This document shows, piece after piece, positions 29,525 through 39,422 of a stretch of 64,000 bases of DNA. The notes beneath the pieces were generated by a model that searched no databases, had not been told where the DNA came from, and saw nothing but the letters and a program-made list of their open reading frames with translations. Source of the DNA: Catalimonadaceae bacterium JC749 (lineage in GTDB: Bacteria; Bacteroidota; Bacteroidia; Cytophagales; Cyclobacteriaceae); assembly GCA_021730635.1 (NCBI GenBank), contig JAJNNC010000010.1, positions 1-64,000 on the forward strand. The letters are read 5' to 3'. Position numbers and translations under genes: made by a program. Each line of letters opens with the position of its first letter. Positions within the stretch are counted from its first letter, which is position 1.

Positions 29525-29552
29525 AGGATGAAAAGTAGCTTTGGACATTCCG

Positions 29553-32500
29553 TTAGCGTAGGATCGCTTCATCTGTCTCAGGATCCTGATCCTGCCCAAG
29601 GATGAAAGCCATCAGGTCTGCCATCTCCTGGGCACTAAGTAACTGATCCAAACCTTGTGGCATCATAGACATATCAGAAATTTCTGTTGATACTGCCTCC
29701 TCACGAGGGATTCTGACGGATGTTTGCGGAGAAGTACCCAGGACAATAGCATCGGACGTTTGCTGCTGAATAATGCCGATATGTTCACTTGATTTTGTTT
29801 TGATACGATAGGTTTCATATTCTCGTACAAAACTCACACTCGGATATACAATGGCCTCCAGCAGGTCATGAACGGATCGGTCGCGCTGGATAGAGGTAAG
29901 GTCGGGCCCCAGCTTTCCACCCTCGGCCCCTATGGTATGACAAGTCCAGCAGGCAGCTTTGCCAAAGAACAGGATACGGCCCCGTTCCAGATCGCCCTCT
30001 GCAATCTGACTTTCTAAAGACTGGAGACGTTCCAGCCGGCCGGTCCTAGCATCATGCAGTTTTGCCATCAGTTGATCCACCTGGGGTTTAATTTCTTCCG
30101 GATACGCGGCAAAGAGGGTTTGTAATTGTTCTTCCGTAAAGCTGTCCAGGCTCTTCGATTGCATAAGCTTTGAAGCCAGTGCCCTGCCAATCTGAGCGCT
30201 ATGCGCTCCCTGAAAAACAGGTACCAAGCGCGGCAGCATAAAGGCATCCGCTTCAGGCAGATACTGGGTGGCAAGTTTCAGGAGCTGATCTTCTGAAAGC
30301 TCACTCTGTGCCAACACCGAAGCAGCCTGTTGACGCATGGAGGCTTCCTGGCCAGACTGTAACTGATTGTACAAAAAATCAAAATGCTGGTTTGTGAGTT
30401 TGGGTTGTACTTCCAGTAAAGCCCCTAAAGCCTCCACCCTTAATGTGGTAGCATTTTTATGATTATCGGCCACATGCCGGAGTTGTTCTGTCAGGGAGGT
30501 CAGGCCACGCAGACGTACCAGCTCCAGAACACGGGCCTGCACCTGTGGGTCCTGGGAGGCAACAAGTTGCTCCCCAAGCTGCTCAGCCCAGGATGCTGGT
30601 ATCTTCTCTACGTTACAATCAGACATGGCATCCAGCAGAAACAGCTTTTGCGCGGTTGGCAGATCTTTCAGCTGCTCAGCCATAAACTGCTGCATACGGG
30701 CATCTCCACAGAAAGATACCAGCAAGTCGCCTAGTAATGCCCATTCTTCTTCAACCACAGAAGGGTCCGGTAAGCGTTGGCGCAGAAACGCCATCATGTC
30801 GGCTGACCACTCCGGATGTTGAGAGGCTATCCAAAGGGCTGTCCGCTGCAGGTTTGTATTCTCATGATGAAGAAAAGGCATGAGCTGAGCTGCTGGCAAA
30901 GAAAATGACGGCATCTGATCCAGTGCGATCATAGCAGCTTCCTGTACATCGGGGGAAGCATGGGTGAGTCCCTGTGCTACCAGCTTGGGTTGGTTGATGG
31001 AGACAAGCGCATAGATGATGGCATGCTCTATGAAGCGGTCTGTTGTGCCTTCGGCAGCCGAAAGCAGGGCAGGCACGGCCTTTGGATCACCGATCTGCCC
31101 CAGTGCCGTGGCCGCCTGTCGCCGTACGGCAGGTTCCTCCTTACGGATCATTTCCATGAGTCTGTCAACCGCCTGTGCATCCTTGGCGAGTCCTGCACAG
31201 CGTGCCGCTGCCACACGGACCTGTAGGTCGGGATCCTTCAGGGCTGTTCGTACCGATGAAAGGGCTTCCTCGGTACCGATACGGTAGAGCGCAAAAACGA
31301 TTCTGGTACGGGTATCCGCACCCTTGGATGCAGACAACAGCGTTGTCAGTGGCTTGATAGCGGCTGCTCCCTGGTCTACCAGTGACTGCACAGCCCTGTC
31401 ACGGACGAAAGGACGCGGGTCTTCCAGGTAGGGTAGAATGCTTTCCGGGGAGAGCGAAGCCCACAGCATCTGGTTGCCATAGGGGTCTTTGATAGGGTTG
31501 GCGCCCTGTCGGCGTACCCGGTAAATAGCACCTTCCAATTCTGGTTTGGACACCTGTGAAAGGGGGCATCCCTTGATGAACCACCCGCCTGTCTCTACGA
31601 TCAGCAGGCTACCATCCGCATCCTCCAGCACATCGGTTGGATGAAAATCCTCGTGGTCAGACCAGAAAAAAATCTCATCTTCCGTGCGGAAGGAGGCCCC
31701 TTCCCGGAAGAGTTTATGCCGGAGGACACGGTGGGTATTGAATTGGGCACTGAACAAATTGTTCTGAAAGTCCTGACCAAAGGCCGTATTTCGATACCGG
31801 TCTATTCCCGAAGGAGCTACTCTGGAATATTTAGAAACCACCGGCATGAGTTCCCCTGTCCGGATGAGCTTATCACGGGCGATGTTGTCGTTGGGTTTAG
31901 GATAGATGCCACCCTCTGTCCAGTAGACCAGTGCATCCCGCTGACCTGCTTTCGGATCGGTAAAGTAGGTCTCTGTGCCGATGGGCTCGGCAGCTTCCGT
32001 AAACGTAAGCTCCACAGGGTTGTTCATTCCGCCTGCCGCAATCCATTCCAGCTGAGAACCATCCGGACGAACACGCCAGATACGAGAGGTTTCTCCTTTA
32101 AAATGTTCCCCTTCTTTACTTTTCACGTCGAAACCCATGATGGCACTGGTCATGTAGAGCCAGCCGTCTGGTCCCATAAACGGGCCGATCAGGCTATTCG
32201 CGTTTACGTTGAGAACCCAGCCCGACAGCAATACTTCGCGCTGGTCGGCCACACCATCGTTATCCGTATCGGTGAGTTTGAGCAGGTCTGGTGCAGAGGA
32301 AGCATACAGGCTGCCCTGGTAAAAAACACCTCCCTGCGGGAAACCTACCTGGTCAGCGAAAATGGTACTTTTGTCATAGACGCCGTCGCTGTTCTTATCC
32401 TCCAGCAGATTGATGCGAAACTGCGGATTTTTAATAGCATCTTCCGATTCTTCATATACGTTGCCGGTTGATTCAAAGAGGAAGAGCCGCCCGGTCTCAT

Positions 32501-32717
32501 CTACTATCCCAAACATAGGATAATCCACCAGGTCGGGTCCTGCCACTACTTCTACGGTGAAACCCTCCGGGACATGCACCGCCGCTGCCTGATTTACATC
32601 GTCGTTATTGCGCGGCACTTCTGTATGGCCCAATGAGGAATGACATGCTGTAAGCATTATCATGCTTAAAAACGGTATGACGAGAAGGAGCAGGGTAGAC
32701 ATTCTGGGAGCAGGCAT
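29553..32717 (-). CDS. PVC-type lipoprotein: beta-propeller, HEAT repeats and cytochrome c
   Basis: A 1054-residue lipoprotein (lipobox MLTAC near residue 25). Residues of about 45-420 form a membrane-bound-dehydrogenase type beta-propeller (VPEGFTVEVVAGPDLVDYPMFGIVDETGRLFLFES, GPDGWLYMTSAIMGF, DHEDFHPTDVLEDADGSLLIVETGGWFIKGC). HEAT repeats fill about 430-870. A C-terminal cytochrome c has haem motif CWTCH near residue 922 (GKAACWTCHTIGAEGGKLGPDLTSI) and a late Met ligand (MMPQGLD). The architecture is widespread in Planctomycetota and Bacteroidota as a predicted periplasmic dehydrogenase that passes electrons to its own cytochrome. It is the first gene of a minus-strand run with the dimethylformamidase-like and isomerase-like genes. 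Probably oxidises a sugar; unproven. Confidence 0.85.
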   Translation of the reverse strand: MPAPRMSTLLLLVIPFLSMIMLTACHSSLGHTEVPRNNDDVNQAAAVHVPEGFTVEVVAGPDLVDYPMFGIVDETGRLFLFESTGNVYEESEDAIKNPQFRINLLEDKNSDGVYDKSTIFADQVGFPQGGVFYQGSLYASSAPDLLKLTDTDNDGVADQREVLLSGWVLNVNANSLIGPFMGPDGWLYMTSAIMGFDVKSKEGEHFKGETSRIWRVRPDGSQLEWIAAGGMNNPVELTFTEAAEPIGTETYFTDPKAGQRDALVYWTEGGIYPKPNDNIARDKLIRTGELMPVVSKYSRVAPSGIDRYRNTAFGQDFQNNLFSAQFNTHRVLRHKLFREGASFRTEDEIFFWSDHEDFHPTDVLEDADGSLLIVETGGWFIKGCPLSQVSKPELEGAIYRVRRQGANPIKDPYGNQMLWASLSPESILPYLEDPRPFVRDRAVQSLVDQGAAAIKPLTTLLSASKGADTRTRIVFALYRIGTEEALSSVRTALKDPDLQVRVAAARCAGLAKDAQAVDRLMEMIRKEEPAVRRQAATALGQIGDPKAVPALLSAAEGTTDRFIEHAIIYALVSINQPKLVAQGLTHASPDVQEAAMIALDQMPSFSLPAAQLMPFLHHENTNLQRTALWIASQHPEWSADMMAFLRQRLPDPSVVEEEWALLGDLLVSFCGDARMQQFMAEQLKDLPTAQKLFLLDAMSDCNVEKIPASWAEQLGEQLVASQDPQVQARVLELVRLRGLTSLTEQLRHVADNHKNATTLRVEALGALLEVQPKLTNQHFDFLYNQLQSGQEASMRQQAASVLAQSELSEDQLLKLATQYLPEADAFMLPRLVPVFQGAHSAQIGRALASKLMQSKSLDSFTEEQLQTLFAAYPEEIKPQVDQLMAKLHDARTGRLERLQSLESQIAEGDLERGRILFFGKAACWTCHTIGAEGGKLGPDLTSIQRDRSVHDLLEAIVYPSVSFVREYETYRIKTKSSEHIGIIQQQTSDAIVLGTSPQTSVRIPREEAVSTEISDMSMMPQGLDQLLSAQEMADLMAFILGQDQDPETDEAILR

Positions 32718-32780
32718 AGGAGGTATTTCATTTAGCAGTGTTGAAAAATCTGTTGTATTCTATAAAAAGAGAGGAAGGTG

Positions 32781-32936
32781 TTACTGATATCTTACCTCTA
32801 TCTCATGATTTCCTTTTTGTATACCGTCTATGATGGTATAAGTGCTGTTTCTGATTTTTTCTATCCGGCTTTGGTGCTTGTTGCCGTTGAGGGTCACACC
32901 AGCCGTTTCTACATCCGGGGCAGTAATAGTCTTATC
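32781..32936 (-). pseudogene. Remnant of the C-terminus of a lost gene
   Basis: A minus-strand frame without a start codon, from just after an in-frame stop near 32937 to a stop at 32781, encodes about 51 residues with strong coding character: PDVETAGVTLNGNKHQSR, then YTIIDGIQKGNHEIEVRY. It looks like the final beta-sandwich of a secreted carbohydrate-active enzyme (a polysaccharide lyase or hydrolase). The sequence upstream does not continue it in any frame, so the rest of the gene has been deleted. It lies in the gap between the PVC-type lipoprotein gene and the EamA gene. Confidence 0.55.
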
Positions 32937-33095
32937 TTATAATTTTACCGGATCTCCTGAACAACTAAAGATAATATTTTTTTCTCTGGCATCATGCTGG
33001 TAGGTATAATGCTTTCTCTGAAAGACCATAGGCAAGCACAACTTATATGGTCAGCTGTAAAAACAAAAAAACTGGGATTACGTGAACTAGAAAGT

Positions 33096-33524
33096 ATGTG
33101 GATTGTCTTTGCCTTATTAGCTGCCTTTTCGGCAGGCGTCGCCGTTGTGCTTTCTAAAGCCGGAGTGAGGAATATAGATTCAACGCTGGCTTTCGCTATT
33201 CAATCCATCTTGATTCTGACAATTTCCTGGACGGCCGCCTTCTGGCAAAAAGATGTTTCCGCTATTACGCATATAGACCGGCGTACCTGGATTTTTCTTA
33301 TTGCTGCAGGGGTAGCCACAACACTATCTTCCCTTTTTACTTTCCGTGCCTTGAAATTAGGAGATGCTGCCCTGGTTACTTCCCTGGAGCGGGTGTCCCT
33401 TATTTTTGCCGTTGTTTTTGCGGCCCTTTTCTTAAAAGAACAATTAAACTGGAAAGTGATTCTGGGTGTTGTGCTGATGATCAGCGGCGCTGTCCTGATC
33501 GGTTTCTCGAGGCAGTCGGGATAG
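33096..33524 (+). CDS. EamA/DMT-family small membrane transporter
   Basis: A 142-residue inner-membrane protein with one EamA unit of about four or five membrane segments (MWIVFALLAAFSAGVAVVLSKAG, LAFAIQSILILTISWTAAFWQ, WIFLIAAGVATTLSSLFTFRAL, LIFAVVFAALFLKEQLNWKVILGVVLMISGAVLIGF). Full drug/metabolite transporters have two such units, so this half-size member probably works as a dimer. The start at the ATG at 33096 matches the usual family start; an upstream frame to 32994 is polar and unlikely. Substrate unknown. It is followed by an MFS gene about 100 bp downstream. Confidence 0.85.
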   Translation: MWIVFALLAAFSAGVAVVLSKAGVRNIDSTLAFAIQSILILTISWTAAFWQKDVSAITHIDRRTWIFLIAAGVATTLSSLFTFRALKLGDAALVTSLERVSLIFAVVFAALFLKEQLNWKVILGVVLMISGAVLIGFSRQSG

Positions 33525-33626
33525 CCATATGAAAGCTGTTGGCATATCGTCTTAGCTTGATTAACATCACTGTTATGGTTGCGTATTATCAGTAGTTTTT
33601 TTTACTCTCTGAAAATCTTTGTTGTG

Positions 33627-34976
33627 ATGGCGAAGTCAATGTTTCTCAGCAGACCGTTTGTCTCTTTTACAGGTTCCTCTATTTTTCCCTTACTGCTGGT
33701 AAATTTCATCGGTGCATTGGGCTATAGTATCATCCTCCCTTTTCTGGTCTTTTTAGTACAGGATTTTGGGGGCAACGCCATTTTGTATGGATTTTTGGGG
33801 GCTGTTTATCCTGCCTTTCAATTGGTAGGCGCTCCCTGGCTGGGGCGATGGTCCGACAAAGTCGGAAGAAAAAAAGTGCTACTGATCTCACAGGCTGGCA
33901 CTTTATTGTCATGGTTAATTTTTCTATTGGCTTTCCTGCTTCCGGAAACCAGAATTTTTGCCCTAACTACCAATGCGTACGGCCCTATTCTCTTTACACT
34001 CCCTCTGCTGATACTCGTCGTGGCACGGGCCCTGGATGGTTTGACAGGGGGTAATATCTCGGTAGCGAATGCCTATTTGTCTGATATTTCCAGCGAAAAA
34101 GATCGGAAAGTCAATTTTGGAAAGATGTCTGCGGCTATGAATTTAGGCTTCATCATCGGCCCAGTCATCGCCGGATTGCTGGCAGCACAGGCATCGGGTT
34201 ATTGGCTCATTGTGGCTACGGCGGCTTTGATCTCCTTGTTGTGTCTCTTCATCATCTACTTTCTGTTGCCCGACATCAAAGCTCAACCGGAAGTGAGTAC
34301 CTGTATGGAGGAGAAAATAAAAAAAGTATATACCATTGAGCACAAAGACTGCTATCAGCAACCGGAAGCATCCAATACCAGTATGCAAGCCCTTTTCCGT
34401 TTAAAGAATGCTCCCCTGATGATTCTGCTCTATTTCATGATTTTCCTGGGGTTTAACTTTTTCTATGCAGCCTTCCCGGTCTATGCTTCCTCCACCCTGT
34501 CCTGGTCGTCGGCCCAACTAGGATTATTCTTTACCTTATTGAGTGGGGTCATGATTCTGGTACAGGGACCCCTGCTTTCCCGCCTGGCCAAAAGGTTTAA
34601 AGAAGAACAACTTTTTATGGTGGGTAACCTGATTCTGGTCATTACTTTTGCCTGTATGGCAGTACAGAATCTGGCGCTGATCTATCTTGCGGCAGTATTG
34701 TTTGGTGTGGGCAATGGGATCATGTGGCCTTCCTACTTATCCATGCTTTCAAAGTTAGGAACGCGCAGGCAGCAGGGAAGTATTCAGGGCATAGCGAGTA
34801 GTTCGGGTAGCCTGGCCAGCATCATAGGGTTGTTAGTGGGTGGTTTTGTCTTTAGCCTGCTCTCTGAAGGAGTGTTTCTTCTTTCGGCCCTCCTGTTGTT
34901 TATCATCTTCTTGATAAGTATACAACTACTGTTTTCCTTTCAGAAAGACCAGAAGGTGGCTGTAGAACACATTTAA
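33627..34976 (+). CDS. MFS transporter, tetracycline/multidrug-efflux-like
   Basis: A permease of about 449 residues with twelve predicted membrane segments. Motif A of the major facilitator superfamily is clear in the loop after the second segment (GRWSDKVGRKKVLL). GFIIGPVIAGLLA in the fifth segment resembles motif C of drug:H+ antiporters. A long polar central loop (EVSTCMEEKIKKVYTIEHKDCYQQPEASNTSMQ) divides the two halves. The frame extends upstream to a TTG at 33579; the ATG at 33627 or at 33639 gives a normal start. It most resembles TetA-type exporters, but sugar or other export is possible. It ends 19 bp before the convergent hybrid kinase gene. Confidence 0.85.
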   Translation: MAKSMFLSRPFVSFTGSSIFPLLLVNFIGALGYSIILPFLVFLVQDFGGNAILYGFLGAVYPAFQLVGAPWLGRWSDKVGRKKVLLISQAGTLLSWLIFLLAFLLPETRIFALTTNAYGPILFTLPLLILVVARALDGLTGGNISVANAYLSDISSEKDRKVNFGKMSAAMNLGFIIGPVIAGLLAAQASGYWLIVATAALISLLCLFIIYFLLPDIKAQPEVSTCMEEKIKKVYTIEHKDCYQQPEASNTSMQALFRLKNAPLMILLYFMIFLGFNFFYAAFPVYASSTLSWSSAQLGLFFTLLSGVMILVQGPLLSRLAKRFKEEQLFMVGNLILVITFACMAVQNLALIYLAAVLFGVGNGIMWPSYLSMLSKLGTRRQQGSIQGIASSSGSLASIIGLLVGGFVFSLLSEGVFLLSALLLFIIFLISIQLLFSFQKDQKVAVEHI

Positions 34977-34995
34977 TAAAGCCTTTGGGAAAGAG

Positions 34996-37900
34996 TTAAG
35001 TATCTCGTAAAAACACCTGCAATTCTTCTGTGGCCACCTTGTTTTTTTCTACCAGTGCCTGGTGAAGGTGCATGATCTCGGTGGTTTCATTTTCCAGGGA
35101 AGCCAGGGTTTCTATCTGCTCCAGGTGTAGTTTCATCCCTTCGGCCCCCAGCATAGAAACGGTGGGTTTCATTTTATGGGCTATCTTCTGTACCTCCTGC
35201 ATATCCCCGTTTCTAACGGCCTGTTTAATCCTTTCCAGTTCAAGGGGGACCTGCTGGAGAAACAAAGCGATAATCTCTCCAATAAACTCTTTGTTATCAC
35301 TAGATAACTCTTCCAGGTAGGCAAGGTTGCAGACCCTGAAGGTTGTAGGGTCCGGCGATGCTGCCGTTGGTGAAGGCATGTCCTGGATAGCACTTTGGTG
35401 AGAATGCGCAGCGATTGCAGCCTCTGAATCTTCTGTGCTGCTGTCTTTTTTCGGAACCAGTGCTGCTATTTTCAGATACAGTTCCTCTTCCTGAAAGGGC
35501 TTTGATACATAGCCGTTCATGCCCGCCTTCATATATTTTTCGGCATTGTCCTTGAAAGCATTGGCGGTTAAAGCAATAATAGGGGTGGATGCCTTCTGTA
35601 TGTCAGGAAGAGAGCGTATCCGTTGTGTGGCTTCTATGCCATTCAGTTCAGGCATCTGTATGTCCATCAGAATAATATCATAGTGGTTCTCCTGGAACAA
35701 AGCTATTGCTTCGTTTCCATTCCGAGCAGTGTCTGCGGAAAAGCCCCAGCTTTGTAGGATAGACCTGGCGAGTAGAATATTGATTTCATTATCATCGGCC
35801 ACTAACACATGGATAGGTCCCAAACTGTTGAAATCAATGGCTTCCTTATCCTGTGTGAAGGCGATGGGTTCCAGGCATTTTGGATAAGTCAGCACAAAGC
35901 TAAAGATACTACCTTTTCCAGCTTCACTTTCTACCCAGATATATCCCTGTTGCATTTCCACAAGGTTTTTGCAAATGCTTAATCCCAGCCCGGTTCCACC
36001 GTATTGCCGGGTGGTGCTGTTGGCAGCCTGCATAAATTCTTCAAAGATGAGTGCCTGTTTTTCCTGAGGAATGCCTATCCCTGTATCTGTTACGGAGAAC
36101 TGGAGGGTGACCTGTGTAGGCGTTTCTTCCAGGATTTTTCCACGCAATACAACACTTCCCTCCTGGGTAAACTTCATAGCATTGTTGAGCAGATTCAGGA
36201 GCACCTGGTTTAAGCGGTAAGGATCTCCCTTTAAAATAGTATGAGCCAGGGGTAAGGGGTGTGCTTCAAAAGCAATTCCTTTTTCTTCCGCTTTGTAGAA
36301 AAGGGTCTGATGCGCTACTTTAATCACTTCGTTGACATCGAACGGAATGGACTCCAGCTCCATTTTACCGGCTTCTATCTTTCCGAAGTCCAGAATCTCA
36401 TTGATAATCACCAGCAGGTTATCTGCCGACTTATGAATGATATTGACATAGTGCTGCTGCACCTCATCCAGCTTTGTTTTTTCTAACTGTCGGGTGAAGC
36501 CTAAGATGCCATTGATGGGCGTCCTGATTTCATGACTCATATTGGCCAGAAAAGCTTCTTTGAGCCGTGCTGATTCTTCAGCCTGTTTCTTTGCCTTTTT
36601 AAGCTCTGCCGTTCTTTCCCGTACCTGTTTTTCTAAGATAGCTTTCTGTTTGTGAATATTGTTGATTCTCATGGTATACCAACTGAAAGCACTTCCGCCA
36701 ATGAGGAACAGCAACAACAATTTGCACCACCAGGTTTGCCAGAAAGGTGGTGTCACGATGATATTGAGCTGTGCCCTGTGGTCAGACCAGTTGCCTTCAT
36801 TATTCAATCCTTTTACTTTCAAACTGTATTTTCCGGGATCCAGATTGGTAAAGGTCAGGCTTCTTTTATGGCCTATCTCCTGCCAATCCCGATCAAATCC
36901 TTCCAGCTTATAGGCATATTTCTTTTTTGCTTCTACCGTATAATTCAGAGAAGCAAATTCAACAGTGATGACGGATTGTGTATAGGAAAGCACAATCTCA
37001 TGCAGGTAGCTGATGTGTTTGGAAAGAGACGTGGGATCATTCGGGTATTTATCGATAGACACTTCTTTGTTGAAGAGCTGAAAGCCTGTAAATACCAGGG
37101 GAGGATTATACGGTTTCTCGCGAACCTGCTCTGGATGAAATTCATTGAAACCATTATTTCCGCCAAAATACATCCAACCCGACCGACTCTTGCAAAAAGC
37201 CTGTCTGGCAAACTCATCGTGTTGTAATCCATCTGCTACGGAGTAATTTTTAAAGGTTAAAGTACCGGGATTAAATTTGGACAGACCGCGGTTGGTACTT
37301 AACCATAAATTTTTCTGATCATCCTCCAGTATGCCAAACACCCTGTCGTTGGGTAATCCCTCTCTTTCTGTATACATAGTGAATTGCTGGGAAACCGGAT
37401 CAAACTTATTCAGTCCGGCATCTGTACTGATCCATAAAAAACCATTGGTATCTTCATAAATACAACTCACCGTATTGTTACTGATACTGTTTTTTCCTTC
37501 TGTATGAAGAAATCTGGTAAATTTGCCTGTATTTTTATCCAATAAGTTCAGTCCACCTCCATCTGTACCCAGCCATAAATGGCCTTTTAAATCCTGAAAG
37601 ATCACATAAATATTGTTGCTGCTGATACTGGAAGAGTCCAAAGGATCGTACTTGTAATGGGTAAAGCGTTTTGTTTTTGGGTTGTAGACGTTCAACCCGC
37701 CAAAGTAAGTGCCCATCCATACGTGTTGGTCTCTATCTACTAATACACTCCATACATTATTACTGCTGAGGCTGTTGGAATCAGAAGGGTCATGGCGGAA
37801 ATGGCGAAATTCGTTTGTATGTCTGTTCATTACGGTAACTCCATCGCCCCAGGTACCTATCCATATATTTTTGTCTTTGTCTTCGTGGATACCCAGTACA

Positions 37901-39165
37901 TAATTACCGCCTATACTATTTTTGTTTTTTTCATCGTGTATGTAGCGGGTGAAATGCTTGGTTGATGGATCAAAAAGGTTGAGACCGCCACCGTCTGTAC
38001 CAATCCAGATTTGCTGATCGCTGTCTTCAAAGAACGATAAAACACTGTTGTCACTCAGGCTGTTGGATGAAGTATTGTGCCTGTAGTGATGCATGATTTT
38101 ATTATCGGTATTAAAAAAATTGATTCCTCCGCTATAGGTGCCTACCCACATATTGCCCTTGCGATCTTTCAGGATGCTCCAGACCGAATTGTTGCTCAGG
38201 CTGGTAGGGTCCGCTTTATTTTGCTTATGGTGGGTGAAGGAAGCTGTGGCAAAATTAAAAATATTCAGCCCATGATTCTCGGTTCCAATCCATAGGTTCC
38301 CTTCTTCGTCTTCATGCAGCGACATAATAAAATTATGGCTGAGGCTGTTTGGGTTATTCTCCTCTTTTTTGTAATGCTGAAACGTTTTCTTTTCAGTATC
38401 CAAAAGATTTAACCCACCGCCATAGGTGCCTAGCCACAAATGTCCCCGGCTGTCTTCAAAGATGGCCTGTACATAATTATGGCTGATGGAAGTTGGATTG
38501 TCAGGGTCATGTTCAAAACGGGTAAAGGTTTGTTTTTCTCTGTCAAAAAGGTTTAAGCCCCCTGTTTCAGTACCGACCCAGAGATTATGGTGCCGGTCTT
38601 CGTAGATATCATATACCGCATTGCTGCTGATGCTGTTGGTATCGCTTTTTTCGTGGGTAAAATTTTTAAATGTGTTAGTGCACCGGTCAAAGCAGTTTAA
38701 TCCTCCGTATTTAGTGCCTACCCATATCACGCCCTGGTGGTCTTCATAAATGCTATTCACAAAATTATCGGATAGGCTTACCGTGTCATCCGGTACGGCA
38801 GTGTAATGAATAAACCTTTCTTTTTCCGGATCAAATACATTGACACCACCGCCCCAGGTGGCAATCCATAGTTTTCCTTCCGTGTCTTCCACCAATGCTG
38901 TGACAGAATTACTGCTGATGGAGTTCTCCTCATAGGAATGCTTGTACACAGTAAAACGATAGCCGTCATATTTGTTGAGACCATAGCGGGTACCAAACCA
39001 CATGAAGCCCTGTTGATCCTGGATCATGCACCGGACATTACTCTGTGATAATCCATCCTGGGTACCGATATGCTGAAATTTTAAACTATAGTTCTGAGAA
39101 AAGGCAGGAAGAATAGAAATACTTGTAATACATAAAAAAATAAGTATTACGACATGTATTCTCAT
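34996..39165 (-). CDS. Hybrid sensor histidine kinase with two-component propellers, REC and Hpt
   Basis: A 1389-residue one-protein phosphorelay. After a signal peptide (ending LPAFSQ) come about fourteen two-component propeller repeats (pattern ENSISSNSVTALVEDTEGKLWIATWGGGVNVFD), a Y_Y_Y domain, a membrane segment near residues 810-830 and a coiled coil. The H-box follows with phospho-accepting His near residue 879 (FLANMSHEIRTPINGI), then an HATPase domain (NLLNNAMKFT, DTGIGIP, GGTGLGLSI), a receiver domain with Asp near residue 1168 (ILMDIQMPELNG) and an Hpt domain with His near residue 1330 (KIAHKMKPTVSML). Classical PUL hybrid regulators of this type end in an AraC DNA-binding domain; this one does not, so the phosphate must pass to a separate regulator. 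The ligand is probably a glycan fragment. Confidence 0.93.
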   Translation of the reverse strand: MRIHVVILIFLCITSISILPAFSQNYSLKFQHIGTQDGLSQSNVRCMIQDQQGFMWFGTRYGLNKYDGYRFTVYKHSYEENSISSNSVTALVEDTEGKLWIATWGGGVNVFDPEKERFIHYTAVPDDTVSLSDNFVNSIYEDHQGVIWVGTKYGGLNCFDRCTNTFKNFTHEKSDTNSISSNAVYDIYEDRHHNLWVGTETGGLNLFDREKQTFTRFEHDPDNPTSISHNYVQAIFEDSRGHLWLGTYGGGLNLLDTEKKTFQHYKKEENNPNSLSHNFIMSLHEDEEGNLWIGTENHGLNIFNFATASFTHHKQNKADPTSLSNNSVWSILKDRKGNMWVGTYSGGINFFNTDNKIMHHYRHNTSSNSLSDNSVLSFFEDSDQQIWIGTDGGGLNLFDPSTKHFTRYIHDEKNKNSIGGNYVLGIHEDKDKNIWIGTWGDGVTVMNRHTNEFRHFRHDPSDSNSLSSNNVWSVLVDRDQHVWMGTYFGGLNVYNPKTKRFTHYKYDPLDSSSISSNNIYVIFQDLKGHLWLGTDGGGLNLLDKNTGKFTRFLHTEGKNSISNNTVSCIYEDTNGFLWISTDAGLNKFDPVSQQFTMYTEREGLPNDRVFGILEDDQKNLWLSTNRGLSKFNPGTLTFKNYSVADGLQHDEFARQAFCKSRSGWMYFGGNNGFNEFHPEQVREKPYNPPLVFTGFQLFNKEVSIDKYPNDPTSLSKHISYLHEIVLSYTQSVITVEFASLNYTVEAKKKYAYKLEGFDRDWQEIGHKRSLTFTNLDPGKYSLKVKGLNNEGNWSDHRAQLNIIVTPPFWQTWWCKLLLLFLIGGSAFSWYTMRINNIHKQKAILEKQVRERTAELKKAKKQAEESARLKEAFLANMSHEIRTPINGILGFTRQLEKTKLDEVQQHYVNIIHKSADNLLVIINEILDFGKIEAGKMELESIPFDVNEVIKVAHQTLFYKAEEKGIAFEAHPLPLAHTILKGDPYRLNQVLLNLLNNAMKFTQEGSVVLRGKILEETPTQVTLQFSVTDTGIGIPQEKQALIFEEFMQAANSTTRQYGGTGLGLSICKNLVEMQQGYIWVESEAGKGSIFSFVLTYPKCLEPIAFTQDKEAIDFNSLGPIHVLVADDNEINILLARSILQSWGFSADTARNGNEAIALFQENHYDIILMDIQMPELNGIEATQRIRSLPDIQKASTPIIALTANAFKDNAEKYMKAGMNGYVSKPFQEEELYLKIAALVPKKDSSTEDSEAAIAAHSHQSAIQDMPSPTAASPDPTTFRVCNLAYLEELSSDNKEFIGEIIALFLQQVPLELERIKQAVRNGDMQEVQKIAHKMKPTVSMLGAEGMKLHLEQIETLASLENETTEIMHLHQALVEKNKVATEELQVFLRDT

Positions 39166-39370
39166 GGGCTGTTGTTTTTCTCAAAGATTAAGAAGAATTA
39201 CAGCGAAACCAACATTATAAATGAGCGAATTTAAACCTATGTATGTTATTAGAATTTTTATAAAAAAGGATTTACCATTTTCTGTTTTTGCGTTTCACCC
39301 CTTGCTATTCAGTTTGACAAACTGTCCTGCCGGCTAAAAATCTGGGTGATTTGGCCCATCGAGTCGGGGA

Positions 39371-39403
39371 TCAGCCTCCTTATTTCTCTTCGCAGGAGGC
39401 TGA
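39371..39403 (-). terminator. Stem-loop after the sigma-factor operon
   Basis: A perfect 10-bp inverted repeat (39371-39380 with 39394-39403) with a 13-nt loop lies 20 bp beyond the stop of the last gene of the sigma operon. No strong T tract follows on the minus strand. It probably marks the 3' end of that operon ahead of the kinase gene. Confidence 0.5.
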
Positions 39404-39422
39404 TGGTTGGTTAAAAAGGTAA

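Noticed and set aside
31641-32471. Long plus-strand frame of 276 codons
   Set aside because: It is antisense to the propeller part of the PVC-type lipoprotein gene, which has clear domains and a haem motif.
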